A stretch of DNA of 40,590 bases from an uncultured Clostridia bacterium. Its GTDB lineage: Bacteria > Bacillota > Clostridia > Oscillospirales > CAG-272. The translations under genes and the position numbers were made by a program. Under the pieces are notes generated by a model. It worked only from the letters and a program-made list of their open reading frames with translations. It was not told the origin of the DNA and made no database searches. Within the stretch, counting starts at the first letter, position 1. Each line of letters starts with the position of its first letter. Shown here piece after piece: positions 30,922 to 39,044 of the stretch. Where the stretch lies: positions 1-40,590 of the forward strand of contig CANPZU010000022.1 in the NCBI GenBank assembly GCA_947588825.1, written 5' to 3'.

Positions 30922-32530
30922 GGTTGAATCCGATTACTACGAAAAGCTTATCCGCTCAAACTACCGCCGCCTCGGCTGGGCGGGGACCATAGTGGACAAT
31001 CAGGGGCGGAGCTATCCGTTCAGAGCTCGGCATATCGCAAGCGGCTCCGGCACCATAACCCGCTCCTGCGCCGGCTCGACCGATATCGAGCTCGGAAGCG
31101 TATACGCGTCCGAGTTTGACGTCGGCATATTTGGCGAGGACCTCGGTATCACCGACCGCTATGTGCTGTATGACGGGAAAATAGATATCAGCGCACTGGT
31201 GTACATCTCGAACGGCATCGACACATGGAACGACGCGGCCGCCTGTACCTGGGAGGAGCTGTCGAGCAGCTCGTGGGGCGCGCCCGATGCCTATGACGTC
31301 ATCCCGCTCGGCGAGTACACGATTCAGGAAGCGACGCGCAGCGCCGGAGTCATCTCAATTAAAGCCTATGACAATATGATAAAATTTCAGAAGTCATTCC
31401 GGCAAAACGGCTCGACCAAGCCGCCTTTTAAGTGGCTGACAGACTGGTGCGAAAAGTGCGGCGTCGGGTTCGGCATGGCAAGGGCCGAGGTCGAGGCGCT
31501 CCCGAACGGCAGCGCTCAGCTGAGTCTGACTCCGACCGACGACATCGAGACCTATCGCGACGCGCTCAGTCATCTCGCCGCGGCGCTCTGCTCGGTGGCA
31601 CAGATAGACCGCTTCGGCCGATTGGTGCTCAAGCCGTTCGGAAAGCCGACGGTGCAGCAGACGGTCAAGGCCTCGCAGCGCTTCAGCTCGTCCCTCGCGG
31701 ATTATATCACCCGGTTCACCGGACTCTATGCCACGCACGCAGCGGGCGGAATGACCGAATACTTCAAGGTCAATCCGGACACCGGACTCATCTACAACGT
31801 CGGCACCAATGCCTTTTTGCAGGTCGCCGACGACGCGGTCCGCAAGAGACTTTGCCAGAACATCATCAACGCTCTTTCGCAGGCCAAATATACGCCCTTC
31901 GAGGCCGAGATTCCCTGCGACCCGTGCCTTGACCCTATGGACATTCTTGACTTCAGGGGCGGCCACGCCTCGGGCGAGGTCTCCTGCATCACCGAGGTCG
32001 TTTTGAAGCTTAACGGCTCAATGAGTATCAAGTGTGTGGGCGAGAACCCGCTGCTCAATCAGGCGAAAAGCCGGTACTCGAAAGACATCTCCGGCCTGCA
32101 ATCCACCGAGGAGGGCGTCGAGGGCACGTCGACCTTCTGGCTCGCCGACGCCTATCTGAACGACGACCTCGTACTCGACACGGCCGCACAGGTCGTCGCG
32201 GCCTGTGAGTTTAAGATTTCCACGGATAAGGGCCGCGGCGACATCAACTTCACGGCGACGTATTACATGGTGGACGAGGGCGTCGTCACGATAGTCGTCT
32301 ATGTCGACGACGAGGAGTGGTATTTTCTTCAGGACTATAAGAAAAACGGCCACTGCATAACGACGGTGACGACCCCCTTCGAGGTCGCTTCTCTGAACGA
32401 CGAGACGCATGAGGTTCGGATTGAAATGGCGTGTCTTCCGGGCGAAGCTCCGGCGAGCGAGCTGACGTGGCAGACCGCGGGACTTTACACCTGGGGCGAA
32501 ATGACAAGTCATACTTGGGGAGGTTCTTAA
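30914..32530 (+). CDS. Tail-tip hub-like protein (DUF5048-like)
   Basis: A 538-residue structural protein. The opening half resembles tail-hub proteins of Clostridia phages (VYASEFDVGIFGEDLG, then YTIQEATRSAGVISIKAYDN and DALSHLAAALCSVAQIDRFG). The C-terminal 140 residues are a beta-sandwich-like domain ending in two WGE/WGG repeats (YTWGEMTSHTWGGS). DUF5048 is my best family guess. It probably forms the ring or hub at the tail end that carries the receptor-binding parts encoded next. Confidence 0.75.
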   Translation: MYRVESDYYEKLIRSNYRRLGWAGTIVDNQGRSYPFRARHIASGSGTITRSCAGSTDIELGSVYASEFDVGIFGEDLGITDRYVLYDGKIDISALVYISNGIDTWNDAAACTWEELSSSSWGAPDAYDVIPLGEYTIQEATRSAGVISIKAYDNMIKFQKSFRQNGSTKPPFKWLTDWCEKCGVGFGMARAEVEALPNGSAQLSLTPTDDIETYRDALSHLAAALCSVAQIDRFGRLVLKPFGKPTVQQTVKASQRFSSSLADYITRFTGLYATHAAGGMTEYFKVNPDTGLIYNVGTNAFLQVADDAVRKRLCQNIINALSQAKYTPFEAEIPCDPCLDPMDILDFRGGHASGEVSCITEVVLKLNGSMSIKCVGENPLLNQAKSRYSKDISGLQSTEEGVEGTSTFWLADAYLNDDLVLDTAAQVVAACEFKISTDKGRGDINFTATYYMVDEGVVTIVVYVDDEEWYFLQDYKKNGHCITTVTTPFEVASLNDETHEVRIEMACLPGEAPASELTWQTAGLYTWGEMTSHTWGGS

Positions 32531-34210
32531 ATGCCTATTACATTGAAGTCGAGAAGCGCGCGTCTTGTAGTCTTCGGTTATAACGTCGCGACAGAAAAAA
32601 TCGTCTGGACGCGCGACCCGGAGAGGCAGCACTTCGTCGGAGAACCCCTCGACCTCTACGGCACCGTAATCACCGGCTACTACAAGGACGGCACCCAGTC
32701 GGACATCACCGACCTCTGCACCTATAACCCCGAGGAGGGCAGTATTCTGACCGAGGGCGGAGAGGTCGACCTGACCGCTTCATATACCGACCGAGCCGGG
32801 CGGACCTTTGACTGCGACACAACAATCCGAGTCGGTGCGATAGAATTTATTCGCTTTTCGCACCTGTTCGGACAGCAGTATTATGTCGGCGACGTTCCGG
32901 ACATGTCGCAACTGAGGGTCGAGGCTGTGTGGACGGATTTAAGCGGCGAGACCTCGCAGAACGGCATGACGACGACGTCGAATATCCTGAAAGTCGAGGA
33001 CATCACCCGCTTCTGCACATTCACGCTGAATAACGAGTCGCCGAAAGCGTTCACCGACGGCGGCGTCAATTCGGTCGAGGCGCATTATTCGCATGAATAT
33101 TGCGGCGACTTTGACTGCTCGGCGGAATTCCGCGTCGGCGCTATGGAATATCTCGGTATCTACACCCCCGACCGTCTCTGGACGCAAAAAGAGGACACGC
33201 TTCTCAATCTCGAGGAGTCCCGCGTAATAGCTGTCTGGACAGATATGTCCGGCGACGACAAGACCCCGTCCGTCGCGCTCAAGACCCAGGACGTCACCGC
33301 CGAGGCGACGCTTAAGTCCGAGGGCGCGGTCGACGGTTACATTCCGCATATTGATTATAACGTCGTTCTTTCCCGGCACTACAATATGGACGGCTCATAT
33401 CTCCCGATATATGTCGCGCACCCGATTACACTGACCGCGGCGTGGGGCGAATATGAGACCGAGACCTCAATCGAGACTAACCCGATTGACTATATCTGGT
33501 GGAAGGAAAAGCCGACGGCGCTCGCCTACAAGAAGGGCGAAAAAATAAGCTACGAGGGCGCGTCAATCTGGGCCTCATATCTCGAGTCGGAAAATGACAC
33601 CTTCGACGTCACCGGGCGGACGGAATACGAGCCGGCCGACGGCTCCATAGCCGCCGAGGTCGGTGACTCCGGCGAAATCGTCGCGCGGTTCAAGGCCCAC
33701 GCCGGCGACGTCTATGAAAGCAAGGTCACGTACACGGTCCGCGCCGACCCGAGCGACCCGACGGGCGAAAGCGTTATCGTCGACTTCACCGGAGGAGAGG
33801 CACCGAAGAACCTTCTCGCAGACCTCTCGAACCTCAGCGACTGGGGGCAGAACCGTCCGACGCACTTCGTCACGACGTTCATCAATCACTCGAACGTCTG
33901 CGAATTCAGCGGGCACTCCCCGCACTGCGGAACCTACTGGGATATCACCGTCGACAACCCGTACAACCTCCCGCTCCGGTTCACATGGCTCGACCAGGTG
34001 CAAAACTGTACGCCCTTCGATATCCCGATTACAATCAACGGCCAAGAGTACAGCGTCCACGTCCCCGGCACGCTCGTCACCTATGTGGAGGCCTCGGACA
34101 CCGTCACAATTCACGCCGTGCCCGACAGGGTACCGGATAGCCGCGGCTCGTTCTCCGTGTCCGGTATCTCGCTCAGACGCGCAGACTCAGACAGCTGGAA
34201 AGGAAGATGA
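32531..34210 (+). CDS. Tail protein with repeated bacterial Ig-like domains
   Basis: A 559-residue protein made mostly of repeated Ig-like beta-sandwich units. Repeat signs are RVGAIEFIRFSHLFGQQYYV near 102 and RVGAMEYLGIYTPDRLW near 205, each followed by VEAVWTDLSG or VIAVWTDMSG. Another unit is near 318 (PTALAYKKGEKISYEGASIW). The last 130 residues form a separate domain (SNLSDWGQNRPTHFVTTFIN). Ig-like domains on phage tails often give weak binding to surface carbohydrate. GGGGAGG lies eight bases before the ATG. Confidence 0.8.
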   Translation: MPITLKSRSARLVVFGYNVATEKIVWTRDPERQHFVGEPLDLYGTVITGYYKDGTQSDITDLCTYNPEEGSILTEGGEVDLTASYTDRAGRTFDCDTTIRVGAIEFIRFSHLFGQQYYVGDVPDMSQLRVEAVWTDLSGETSQNGMTTTSNILKVEDITRFCTFTLNNESPKAFTDGGVNSVEAHYSHEYCGDFDCSAEFRVGAMEYLGIYTPDRLWTQKEDTLLNLEESRVIAVWTDMSGDDKTPSVALKTQDVTAEATLKSEGAVDGYIPHIDYNVVLSRHYNMDGSYLPIYVAHPITLTAAWGEYETETSIETNPIDYIWWKEKPTALAYKKGEKISYEGASIWASYLESENDTFDVTGRTEYEPADGSIAAEVGDSGEIVARFKAHAGDVYESKVTYTVRADPSDPTGESVIVDFTGGEAPKNLLADLSNLSDWGQNRPTHFVTTFINHSNVCEFSGHSPHCGTYWDITVDNPYNLPLRFTWLDQVQNCTPFDIPITINGQEYSVHVPGTLVTYVEASDTVTIHAVPDRVPDSRGSFSVSGISLRRADSDSWKGR

Positions 34211-34212
34211 CA

Positions 34213-34893
34213 ATGGCAACTCAAACGACAAACTATCAGCTAAACAAGCCGGACATAACCGACAAGGTCGACATTACCGTCCTGAACGCCAACGCCGACA
34301 TCATCGACGACGAGCTGCATAAGCTCTCGACCGAAAAACAGGACACCATGACCCTCGACGACGAGCCGAAGGAAGGGAGTCAGAACCCCGTCACGTCCGA
34401 CGGCATAAAAAAGGCCTTTGACAAGGTACAGGGTTCTCTCAACTTCGACGAGCAGCCGACCGCCGGCAGCGACAACCCGGTCAAGTCGAAGGGAATTAAA
34501 AGCTATGTCGACAAAAAGGTCTCCGAGATTGATGTCTCGGAACAGCTCGCGACGAAGCAGGATAAGCTTAACTGGGACGCCTCGCCGAAGTCCGGCAGTC
34601 AGAACCCGGTAACGTCAAACGGCATCTACAACGCCAACGCGGTCCTATCCGAGGGTCTGTCCGATCTTCGGCAGCAGACCGGCGCACTGGCGGCGGGGCT
34701 CATATGGCAGAACGCCGTCGCAAACTTTGACGCCATAGCCTCGACCTACGGCTCGGCCGAGAAAAACTGGGCCGTGACCGTAAAGGACACCGGATATACT
34801 TACGTCTATGACGGCTCGGCTTGGGTGCTGGCGCTCGTCAGCACCGTGCACCTTATGTCCGAGGTCGAGGCCCGTATCATATTGGAGGGATAA
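34213..34893 (+). CDS. Tail-fibre-like protein with NPV-S repeats
   Basis: A 226-residue protein. The N-terminus (NYQLNKPDITDKVDITVLNA) is a common tail-attachment segment. Three repeats of the form P-x-x-G-S-x-N-P-V-x-S-x-G-I follow near residues 53, 84 and 128. The C-terminal part is a beta domain (GYTYVYDGSAWVLALVSTVH). The start at 34213 suits the AAGGAAG site better than the ATG at 34207. A related repeat occurs in the DGR target protein, so the two may assemble together. Confidence 0.75.
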   Translation: MATQTTNYQLNKPDITDKVDITVLNANADIIDDELHKLSTEKQDTMTLDDEPKEGSQNPVTSDGIKKAFDKVQGSLNFDEQPTAGSDNPVKSKGIKSYVDKKVSEIDVSEQLATKQDKLNWDASPKSGSQNPVTSNGIYNANAVLSEGLSDLRQQTGALAAGLIWQNAVANFDAIASTYGSAEKNWAVTVKDTGYTYVYDGSAWVLALVSTVHLMSEVEARIILEG

Positions 34894-34896
34894 ACG

Positions 34897-35190
34897 ATGA
34901 TAAGAGGAACAACCCCGACGCTCACTATCACCCTGTCAAACGAGCTCAATTTTGACAGCTATTTCGTAACATTCAGACAGGGCGGCTATACCGTCATCGA
35001 GAAGACCGAGGCCGACACCACCCGCGAGGGCGCGGTCATCACCGTGCCGCTGACGCAGGAGGACACGCTCCGGCTTCGCTCCGGGACGGCCGTCGAGATT
35101 CAGGTCAGAGGCAAGGTCGGCGACAAGGCATTCGCCACATCAATCAAAAGGCTTTACGCCGACGAAATCTTGAAGGAGGGCAAAATCTGA
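34897..35190 (+). CDS. Small beta-rich tail-tip protein
   Basis: A 97-residue protein beginning IRGTTPTLTITLSNELNFDS, with alternating strands throughout (VFRQ-like and EIQVRGKVGD). It resembles the small baseplate adaptor domains found in Firmicutes phages before receptor-binding genes. The stop overlaps the next start (TGATG). Role inferred. Confidence 0.65.
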   Translation: MIRGTTPTLTITLSNELNFDSYFVTFRQGGYTVIEKTEADTTREGAVITVPLTQEDTLRLRSGTAVEIQVRGKVGDKAFATSIKRLYADEILKEGKI

Positions 35191-35435
35191 TGGCAGAAAT
35201 AACGCTCGAGGTCGCCGAGGACACCGAGGCCGTCGAAATGGAGCTCGACGAGGTTCAGACCGTTCTCGAAAACGACCACGAAAAGCTTATACACCGCGAC
35301 TCGGAGAACGCCCACCCGATGAGCGCCATCACCGGACTGGACGACGCGATCAAAGGGATCAACAAGTCAATCGAAGAAAACAAAGTCCAAATTTTAACAA
35401 AAGAAGAAACGGAGGAAATTTTAAATGCCGACTGA
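35190..35435 (+). CDS. Small acidic tail-tip accessory protein
   Basis: An 81-residue, strongly acidic N-terminus (EVAEDTEAVEMELDEVQTVL) is followed by HRDSENAHPMSAITGLDDAI, a motif often seen in tail-fibre linkers, and a coiled-coil end. It overlaps the DGR target gene by 11 bases. It may be a chaperone or trimer linker for that protein. Confidence 0.65.
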   Translation: MAEITLEVAEDTEAVEMELDEVQTVLENDHEKLIHRDSENAHPMSAITGLDDAIKGINKSIEENKVQILTKEETEEILNAD

Positions 35436-36585
35436 TAAGGATATGGCGGTACTGGGCACGGACGCCCTCAAAGCCATCAAGGAATGGGTAAAAAAGCAGA
35501 AACCCGAAACAGACGCAACGGTCAACCCCGATTCAGAGAACCCGGTGCAGAGCAAAGCCGTCGCAAAGGCTCTCGAGGGTTATGTCAAGAAAGAGGACGT
35601 GGTCGCCGGATGCGCTACCCTTAAAATCACATTTGACGGAGACTTTGAGGGTCAGGCGTACACGATCAAAGGCGGGTCGGAAAGTTACGAGGGCGTGGTG
35701 CCTCCCGAGATGGCGGTCAGTCAAACCGTCAAGCCGGAGGGCATGACCGAATACACAATATCGGCGACCGCGAAAAGCGGCAAAGAGCCCTCCACTCATG
35801 TTGAGCAGGTGCAGTTTTACGGAGTTTACCCCTGCACTCTTGAAGAGGGCGGCGATTATGACATCGTGAGCTGGGCGGACGGTACCGACGAGCAGATCGT
35901 CAAGCTTCTCGCCGCGGCCGATAAAGGTCTCGTCGACCTCGCTGAGGATTGCGGTTGGCAGGTCGGAGATACCCGCACCGTCATTCTCGGCGCCATGGCC
36001 GCTACGGGCGTCGGTGAGGCGCACGAGAGCCAGCAGGTCAAGCTTGTGCTGACACACGCGGGCGCTACCCCCGGGATTTCGAGGGTCGACGGCAAAGAGA
36101 TACATTTTCAGGTTGATCTCGTCGACTGTCTCAATGAAAAGGGCTACATGAACGACTCGAACACAAACAACGGCTCTTGGGACGGGTGCGCTCGCCGTAC
36201 CTGGTGCAACAAGGTATTCTACAATGCGGTCCCCGAGACGATTCGCCCGATCTTCAAAGAGATGAAAGTCACCACGGCCGAGACATACAACGGTTCGCTG
36301 AACAAGGAATCGCATGATTACTTCGCGCTTCGTGCAGCGCAAGAAGTTTTCGGCTCCGCGTCTGGCTCCAACGCCACCGAAGCGGCGGCGCTCGGTCAGG
36401 TCGACTACTACAAGAACGAGGCCCAGCACCGCGTCAAACACGTTCAGGGTTCTGCGCACTACTGGTGGCTGCGTTCTCCTGGCGCCTCGTCTTCGAGCTA
36501 TTTCTGCCTTGTGACCACGACCGGCAGCGCGAACACTTACAGCGCCGCGACCGCCACTGGACTCGCGCCCTTCGGCTGTATCTAA
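35425..36585 (+). CDS. DGR target: tail-tip receptor-binding protein with variable C-terminus
   Basis: A 386-residue protein. Residues 1-55 are a linker with NPDSENPVQSKAV, related to the fibre repeats. Residues 60-150 look like a beta-sandwich. Residues 150-386 look like a DUF6273/C-type-lectin-like fold: WADGTDEQIVKLLAAADKG, then GSWDGCARRTWCNKVFYNAV and the ending WWLRSP to LAPFGCI. The last 45 residues are encoded by the variable region. Almost every varied codon is AAC or AAT in the template, and now reads H, Y, G, S, L or T. Position at the end of the tail genes supports receptor binding. The 12-base overlap region with the previous gene suggests coupled expression. Confidence 0.9.
   Translation: MPTDKDMAVLGTDALKAIKEWVKKQKPETDATVNPDSENPVQSKAVAKALEGYVKKEDVVAGCATLKITFDGDFEGQAYTIKGGSESYEGVVPPEMAVSQTVKPEGMTEYTISATAKSGKEPSTHVEQVQFYGVYPCTLEEGGDYDIVSWADGTDEQIVKLLAAADKGLVDLAEDCGWQVGDTRTVILGAMAATGVGEAHESQQVKLVLTHAGATPGISRVDGKEIHFQVDLVDCLNEKGYMNDSNTNNGSWDGCARRTWCNKVFYNAVPETIRPIFKEMKVTTAETYNGSLNKESHDYFALRAAQEVFGSASGSNATEAAALGQVDYYKNEAQHRVKHVQGSAHYWWLRSPGASSSSYFCLVTTTGSANTYSAATATGLAPFGCI
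36447..36581 (+). repeat. VR: DGR variable region (VR)
   Basis: These 135 bases match 37247-37381 except at 19 places. Eighteen of these are A in the template (VR has C nine times, T five times, G four times). The only other change is C to T at 36537. The last stretch ACTCGCGCCCTTCGG is a GC-rich block of the kind that marks the homing-initiation site. VR ends two codons before the stop, so all variation falls in the protein C-terminus. Confidence 0.95.
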
Positions 36586-36613
36586 CCCTATACCCGGTTT
36601 TAACCAATAAAAG

Positions 36614-36634
36614 CCGGCGGCTTTATGCCGCCGG
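36614..36634 (+). other. GC hairpin downstream of VR (DGR target-recognition type)
   Basis: An 8-bp perfect stem CCGGCGGC/GCCGCCGG with a 5-base loop TTTAT lies 32 bases after VR. No T-run follows, so it is not a normal terminator. In the Bordetella phage DGR a similar 8-bp hairpin just after VR is needed for efficient homing; I infer the same use here. Confidence 0.65.
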
Positions 36635-36675
36635 ACAGACCTAAAAATCCGAATAAGAAAGGAGGTGACGCGCCG

Positions 36676-37215
36676 GTGTCCGTCCCCGTCTGGAAAAGAA
36701 AAGCGTCGTCGGCTCAGTTTATCTATGAGGTTTATACCCTGAATATCCGCCTTGCGCAGATTGTCGCGAATAAGCCTCAGAAATACAGGGCGAACTATGG
36801 CGACGAGATTATCAAGTCGGCGCTGAGCTGTCTTGGCCATCTCCAGATTGCGGATTCAATTTACCTCTCGAAATACAGCTCCGAGGAGGACTATAAGCTG
36901 CGCCGCAGCGAGCTCTTAAAGGCGCGCGGCCTGCTTACGCACATCTCCACGGCGAGCTATATCTTTCTCGAACTCGTTAAGCGCCACGACCGCGCCTCAG
37001 AGGGCAAACCGAAAAAGGCACAGACCGAATACACTCCGGAACAGCTCTCCGAGGCCGAGGAGCGCCGCAAAAAGCAGGAATACGAGTATAAGAAAAAGCT
37101 CTCCGACCAGGAGCTCGAAATCGGCGAAAGCTGTGAAAAGGCCTATAGGCTTATAAGCGCGCTTTTGGAAGCCGATAAGAAAATCTTTAAAACGTATATC
37201 AAGTCTGAGGACTGA
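36676..37215 (+). CDS. avd: DGR accessory variability determinant (Avd-like)
   Basis: A 179-residue helical basic protein. It starts SVPVWKRKASSAQFIYEVYT and has RLAQIVANKPQKYRANYGDE and LGHLQIADSIYLSKY, the four-helix-bundle type of Avd proteins. In known DGRs Avd forms a pentamer that binds the reverse transcriptase and template RNA. The tail beyond residue 115 is a long charged helix (EERRKKQEYEYKKKLSDQEL), longer than in the Bordetella protein. The GTG at 36676 follows AAAGGAGGTGA. It lies between target and template, as in other DGRs. Confidence 0.85.
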   Translation: MSVPVWKRKASSAQFIYEVYTLNIRLAQIVANKPQKYRANYGDEIIKSALSCLGHLQIADSIYLSKYSSEEDYKLRRSELLKARGLLTHISTASYIFLELVKRHDRASEGKPKKAQTEYTPEQLSEAEERRKKQEYEYKKKLSDQELEIGESCEKAYRLISALLEADKKIFKTYIKSED

Positions 37216-37246
37216 TATAGCGGCTGCGTTTCTATTTATTACGGCC

Positions 37247-37381
37247 GGGTTCTGCGAACAACTGGTGGCTGCGTTCTCCTAACGCCTCGAATTCGAGCAA
37301 TTTCTGCAATGTGAACACGAACGGCAGCGCGAACAACAACAGCGCCACGAACACCAATGGACTCGCGCCCTTCGGATGTAT
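37247..37381 (+). ncRNA. TR: DGR template region (TR)
   Basis: This non-coding copy of VR lies exactly 800 bases downstream. It has 35 adenines, of which 18 differ in VR. Read in the VR frame it gives Asn-rich SANNWWLRSPNASNSS and NGLAPFGCI, so AAC/AAT codons mark the randomisable positions. The TR RNA is the template copied by the error-prone reverse transcriptase. It differs from VR by A at 37376 within the homing block and by the bases after 37381, which should protect it from being overwritten. Confidence 0.95.
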
Positions 37382-37525
37382 TTTCTTGGGCGGGAGAGTA
37401 GCGAGAGCGAAATCGGTCCCGAAAATGTTGATACAGGGAAACGCCTGTCGCGCTCGGCCTTATGGCCGGGCAACCGGCCGCGGCCCTTCTTCACTCTTCG
37501 GATTGCGGGAGGCGACGGGTTCACC
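37382..37525 (+). ncRNA. Structured spacer between TR and reverse transcriptase
   Basis: These 144 bases have no convincing gene. They contain a GNRA-capped hairpin (GGCCGG, GCAA, CCGGCC at 37464-37479), with a competing GGCC pair just upstream. In the Bordetella DGR the RNA 3' of TR binds Avd and primes cDNA synthesis, so this spacer is the likely functional equivalent. The homology is by position, not sequence. Confidence 0.55.
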
Positions 37526-38596
37526 GTGCGCGGCTTTAAATTGAACATTCCGACGCTCGAAGACATGACCGACTCCGAGGCGATTCTTTGGGCGGCGAAC
37601 AAATGCGCCGCCGGCGTCCGCTGGAAGGCGTCGGTGCAGCGCTTCGAGATAGATAAGCTTCGCTGGGCGGCCGGGATTCAGCGGGAAACCGAGTCGCTGA
37701 CCTTCAAGGGCAAAGGCTTTGTCCGGTTCGACCTCGTCGAGCGCGGAAAGCTGAGGCACATCATGGCGGTGCACATCTCCGAGAGAGTGGTGCAAAAGCT
37801 TTTAAGTCAAAAGGTGCTGCGCCCGGTAATCGAGCCGAGGCTCGTCTATTACAATACCGCGAGTCAGACCGGCAAAGGGACCGAGCTTGCGCTTAAGGGA
37901 CACGTTGAACATCTTCGGTGGCACTTCGCCCGCTACGGCCGCCGCGGCGGGATATTGACGATGGACCTTCACGATTATTTCGGCTCGGTCCCGCATAAGC
38001 CTCTGATTGATAAATTCTGCTGTCTTCTCCGCGATGAGCGGCTGCACTATTTCGTCGGCTTCTTTATCAACTCCTTCGACGGCGACACGGGCATCGGCCT
38101 CGGCTCGGAGATTTCACAGGACGGGGCAATCTTCTATCCGTCGGACATAGACAAGATGATTCAGTGCCGGCTCGGTGTGCACTGTTACGGGCGATACAAC
38201 GACGACAGCTATATTATCCACCCGGACATCAAATACCTAGAGCGCTGCCGGGAGCTTATCGCCGAAAAGTACCGCGAGCACGGCATCGCGATGAACCCGA
38301 AAAAGACGGTCATCCGTCCGCTGACCGACGGCTGGACATTTCTTAAAAAGCGGGTATATCTCAAGGACACCGGGAAAATTGTGCTCCGCCTGACCTATGA
38401 CAACATCAGAGCGGAGCGGAGAAGGATAGCGCATATGCGCGGGGAATATGACGCGAGGCGGATAACCGACTCCTCGATTCTGCAAAGCTATCAGGCGTGG
38501 CGGAGCTATGCCGGAAAGTATAACAGCTATCGGGTAATCGGAGAGATGGACCGATACTTCGCGGAAAAGATGAAAGGAGTACACTTTGGATTATGA
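37526..38596 (+). CDS. rt: DGR reverse transcriptase
   Basis: About 356 residues, the enzyme that copies TR RNA with errors at adenine. Motifs in order: RHIMAVHISERVVQKLL (motif 1 area), GILTMDLHDYFGSVPH (motif 3 with the catalytic Asp), LGSEISQDGAIFYPSDIDKM (motif 4, with the SQ typical of DGR enzymes), and YGRYNDDSYII with Y224-N225-D226-D227 (motif 5). YNDD is unusual beside the common YMDD. The frame is open back into TR. Start choice is uncertain: GTG 37526 has GGGAGG 13 bases upstream, with TTG 37541 and ATG 37565 as alternatives. It overlaps the next small gene. Confidence 0.93.
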   Translation: MRGFKLNIPTLEDMTDSEAILWAANKCAAGVRWKASVQRFEIDKLRWAAGIQRETESLTFKGKGFVRFDLVERGKLRHIMAVHISERVVQKLLSQKVLRPVIEPRLVYYNTASQTGKGTELALKGHVEHLRWHFARYGRRGGILTMDLHDYFGSVPHKPLIDKFCCLLRDERLHYFVGFFINSFDGDTGIGLGSEISQDGAIFYPSDIDKMIQCRLGVHCYGRYNDDSYIIHPDIKYLERCRELIAEKYREHGIAMNPKKTVIRPLTDGWTFLKKRVYLKDTGKIVLRLTYDNIRAERRRIAHMRGEYDARRITDSSILQSYQAWRSYAGKYNSYRVIGEMDRYFAEKMKGVHFGL

Positions 38597-38750
38597 AACG
38601 CTATGCTTAGAACAGCAGGAAATTATCGAGAAATTAACCCGACAGGTCGGAGTCCTCCTCTCCGAAGCCGCTCAGCACAGAGCGCTCGACGCGGAGGAAG
38701 AGCGCGCCCGCGCTGCCTATGAGAAACAGGGAAAGGAGTGTACACCATGA
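38586..38750 (+). CDS. 54-residue coiled-coil protein
   Basis: TTG at 38586, with AAAGGAG upstream, opens a frame to TGA at 38748-38750. The protein (MDYETLCLEQQEIIEKLTRQ, then LLSEAAQHRALDAEEERARA) is one long helix with heptads. It overlaps both the reverse transcriptase end and the next gene. Small coiled coils of this type occur beside holin genes in Clostridia phages. Function unknown. Confidence 0.7.
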   Translation: MDYETLCLEQQEIIEKLTRQVGVLLSEAAQHRALDAEEERARAAYEKQGKECTP

Positions 38751-39040
38751 CCCCGGAAACAATAATCAGTATCATCGTCGGCGTCGGAGGGTTCGTCTTC
38801 GGGATTGTGACGTTCTTTCGCAACAAGAAGTCGGACGACAGCTCGGAGGGGCGCAAGGACGGCACGATTCTCACCGAGCTCGGGTACATAAAATCGGGCG
38901 TCGACGACATCAAACGAAAACAGGAAAAACAGGACGAACAGAACCTCAAATTCGCGGAGCGCCTTACGAGCGTCGAAGCCTCGGCAAAACAGGCGCACAA
39001 GCGGCTCGACGCGATGGAGGGCAAAACGGAAAGGAAATGA
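38747..39040 (+). CDS. XhlA-like membrane protein (holin-associated)
   Basis: A 97-residue protein with one N-terminal membrane segment (ISIIVGVGGFVFGIVTFF) followed by a charged coiled coil (LGYIKSGVDDIKRKQEKQDE). This is the XhlA-type layout, a partner of holins in lysis. The ATG at 38747 was chosen for AAAGGAG eight bases upstream. It lies directly before the holin gene. Confidence 0.78.
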   Translation: MTPETIISIIVGVGGFVFGIVTFFRNKKSDDSSEGRKDGTILTELGYIKSGVDDIKRKQEKQDEQNLKFAERLTSVEASAKQAHKRLDAMEGKTERK

Positions 39041-39044
39041 TAAA

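Noticed and set aside
35533-36840. Minus-strand frame of 435 codons opposite the DGR target
   Set aside because: It crosses the VR, the hairpin and the Avd start on the other strand, and has no family features; the plus-strand target explains the sequence.
37247-37381. A second variable region elsewhere in the window for the same template
   Set aside because: I saw no other copy of the TGGTGGCTGCGTTCTCCT block besides VR and TR; a second target in the host genome cannot be excluded from this window.
37376-37525. Reverse transcriptase start at ATG 37376
   Set aside because: This ATG is inside TR and would make TR part of the coding sequence; the first 50 residues do not look like an RT N-terminus and no ribosome site precedes it.
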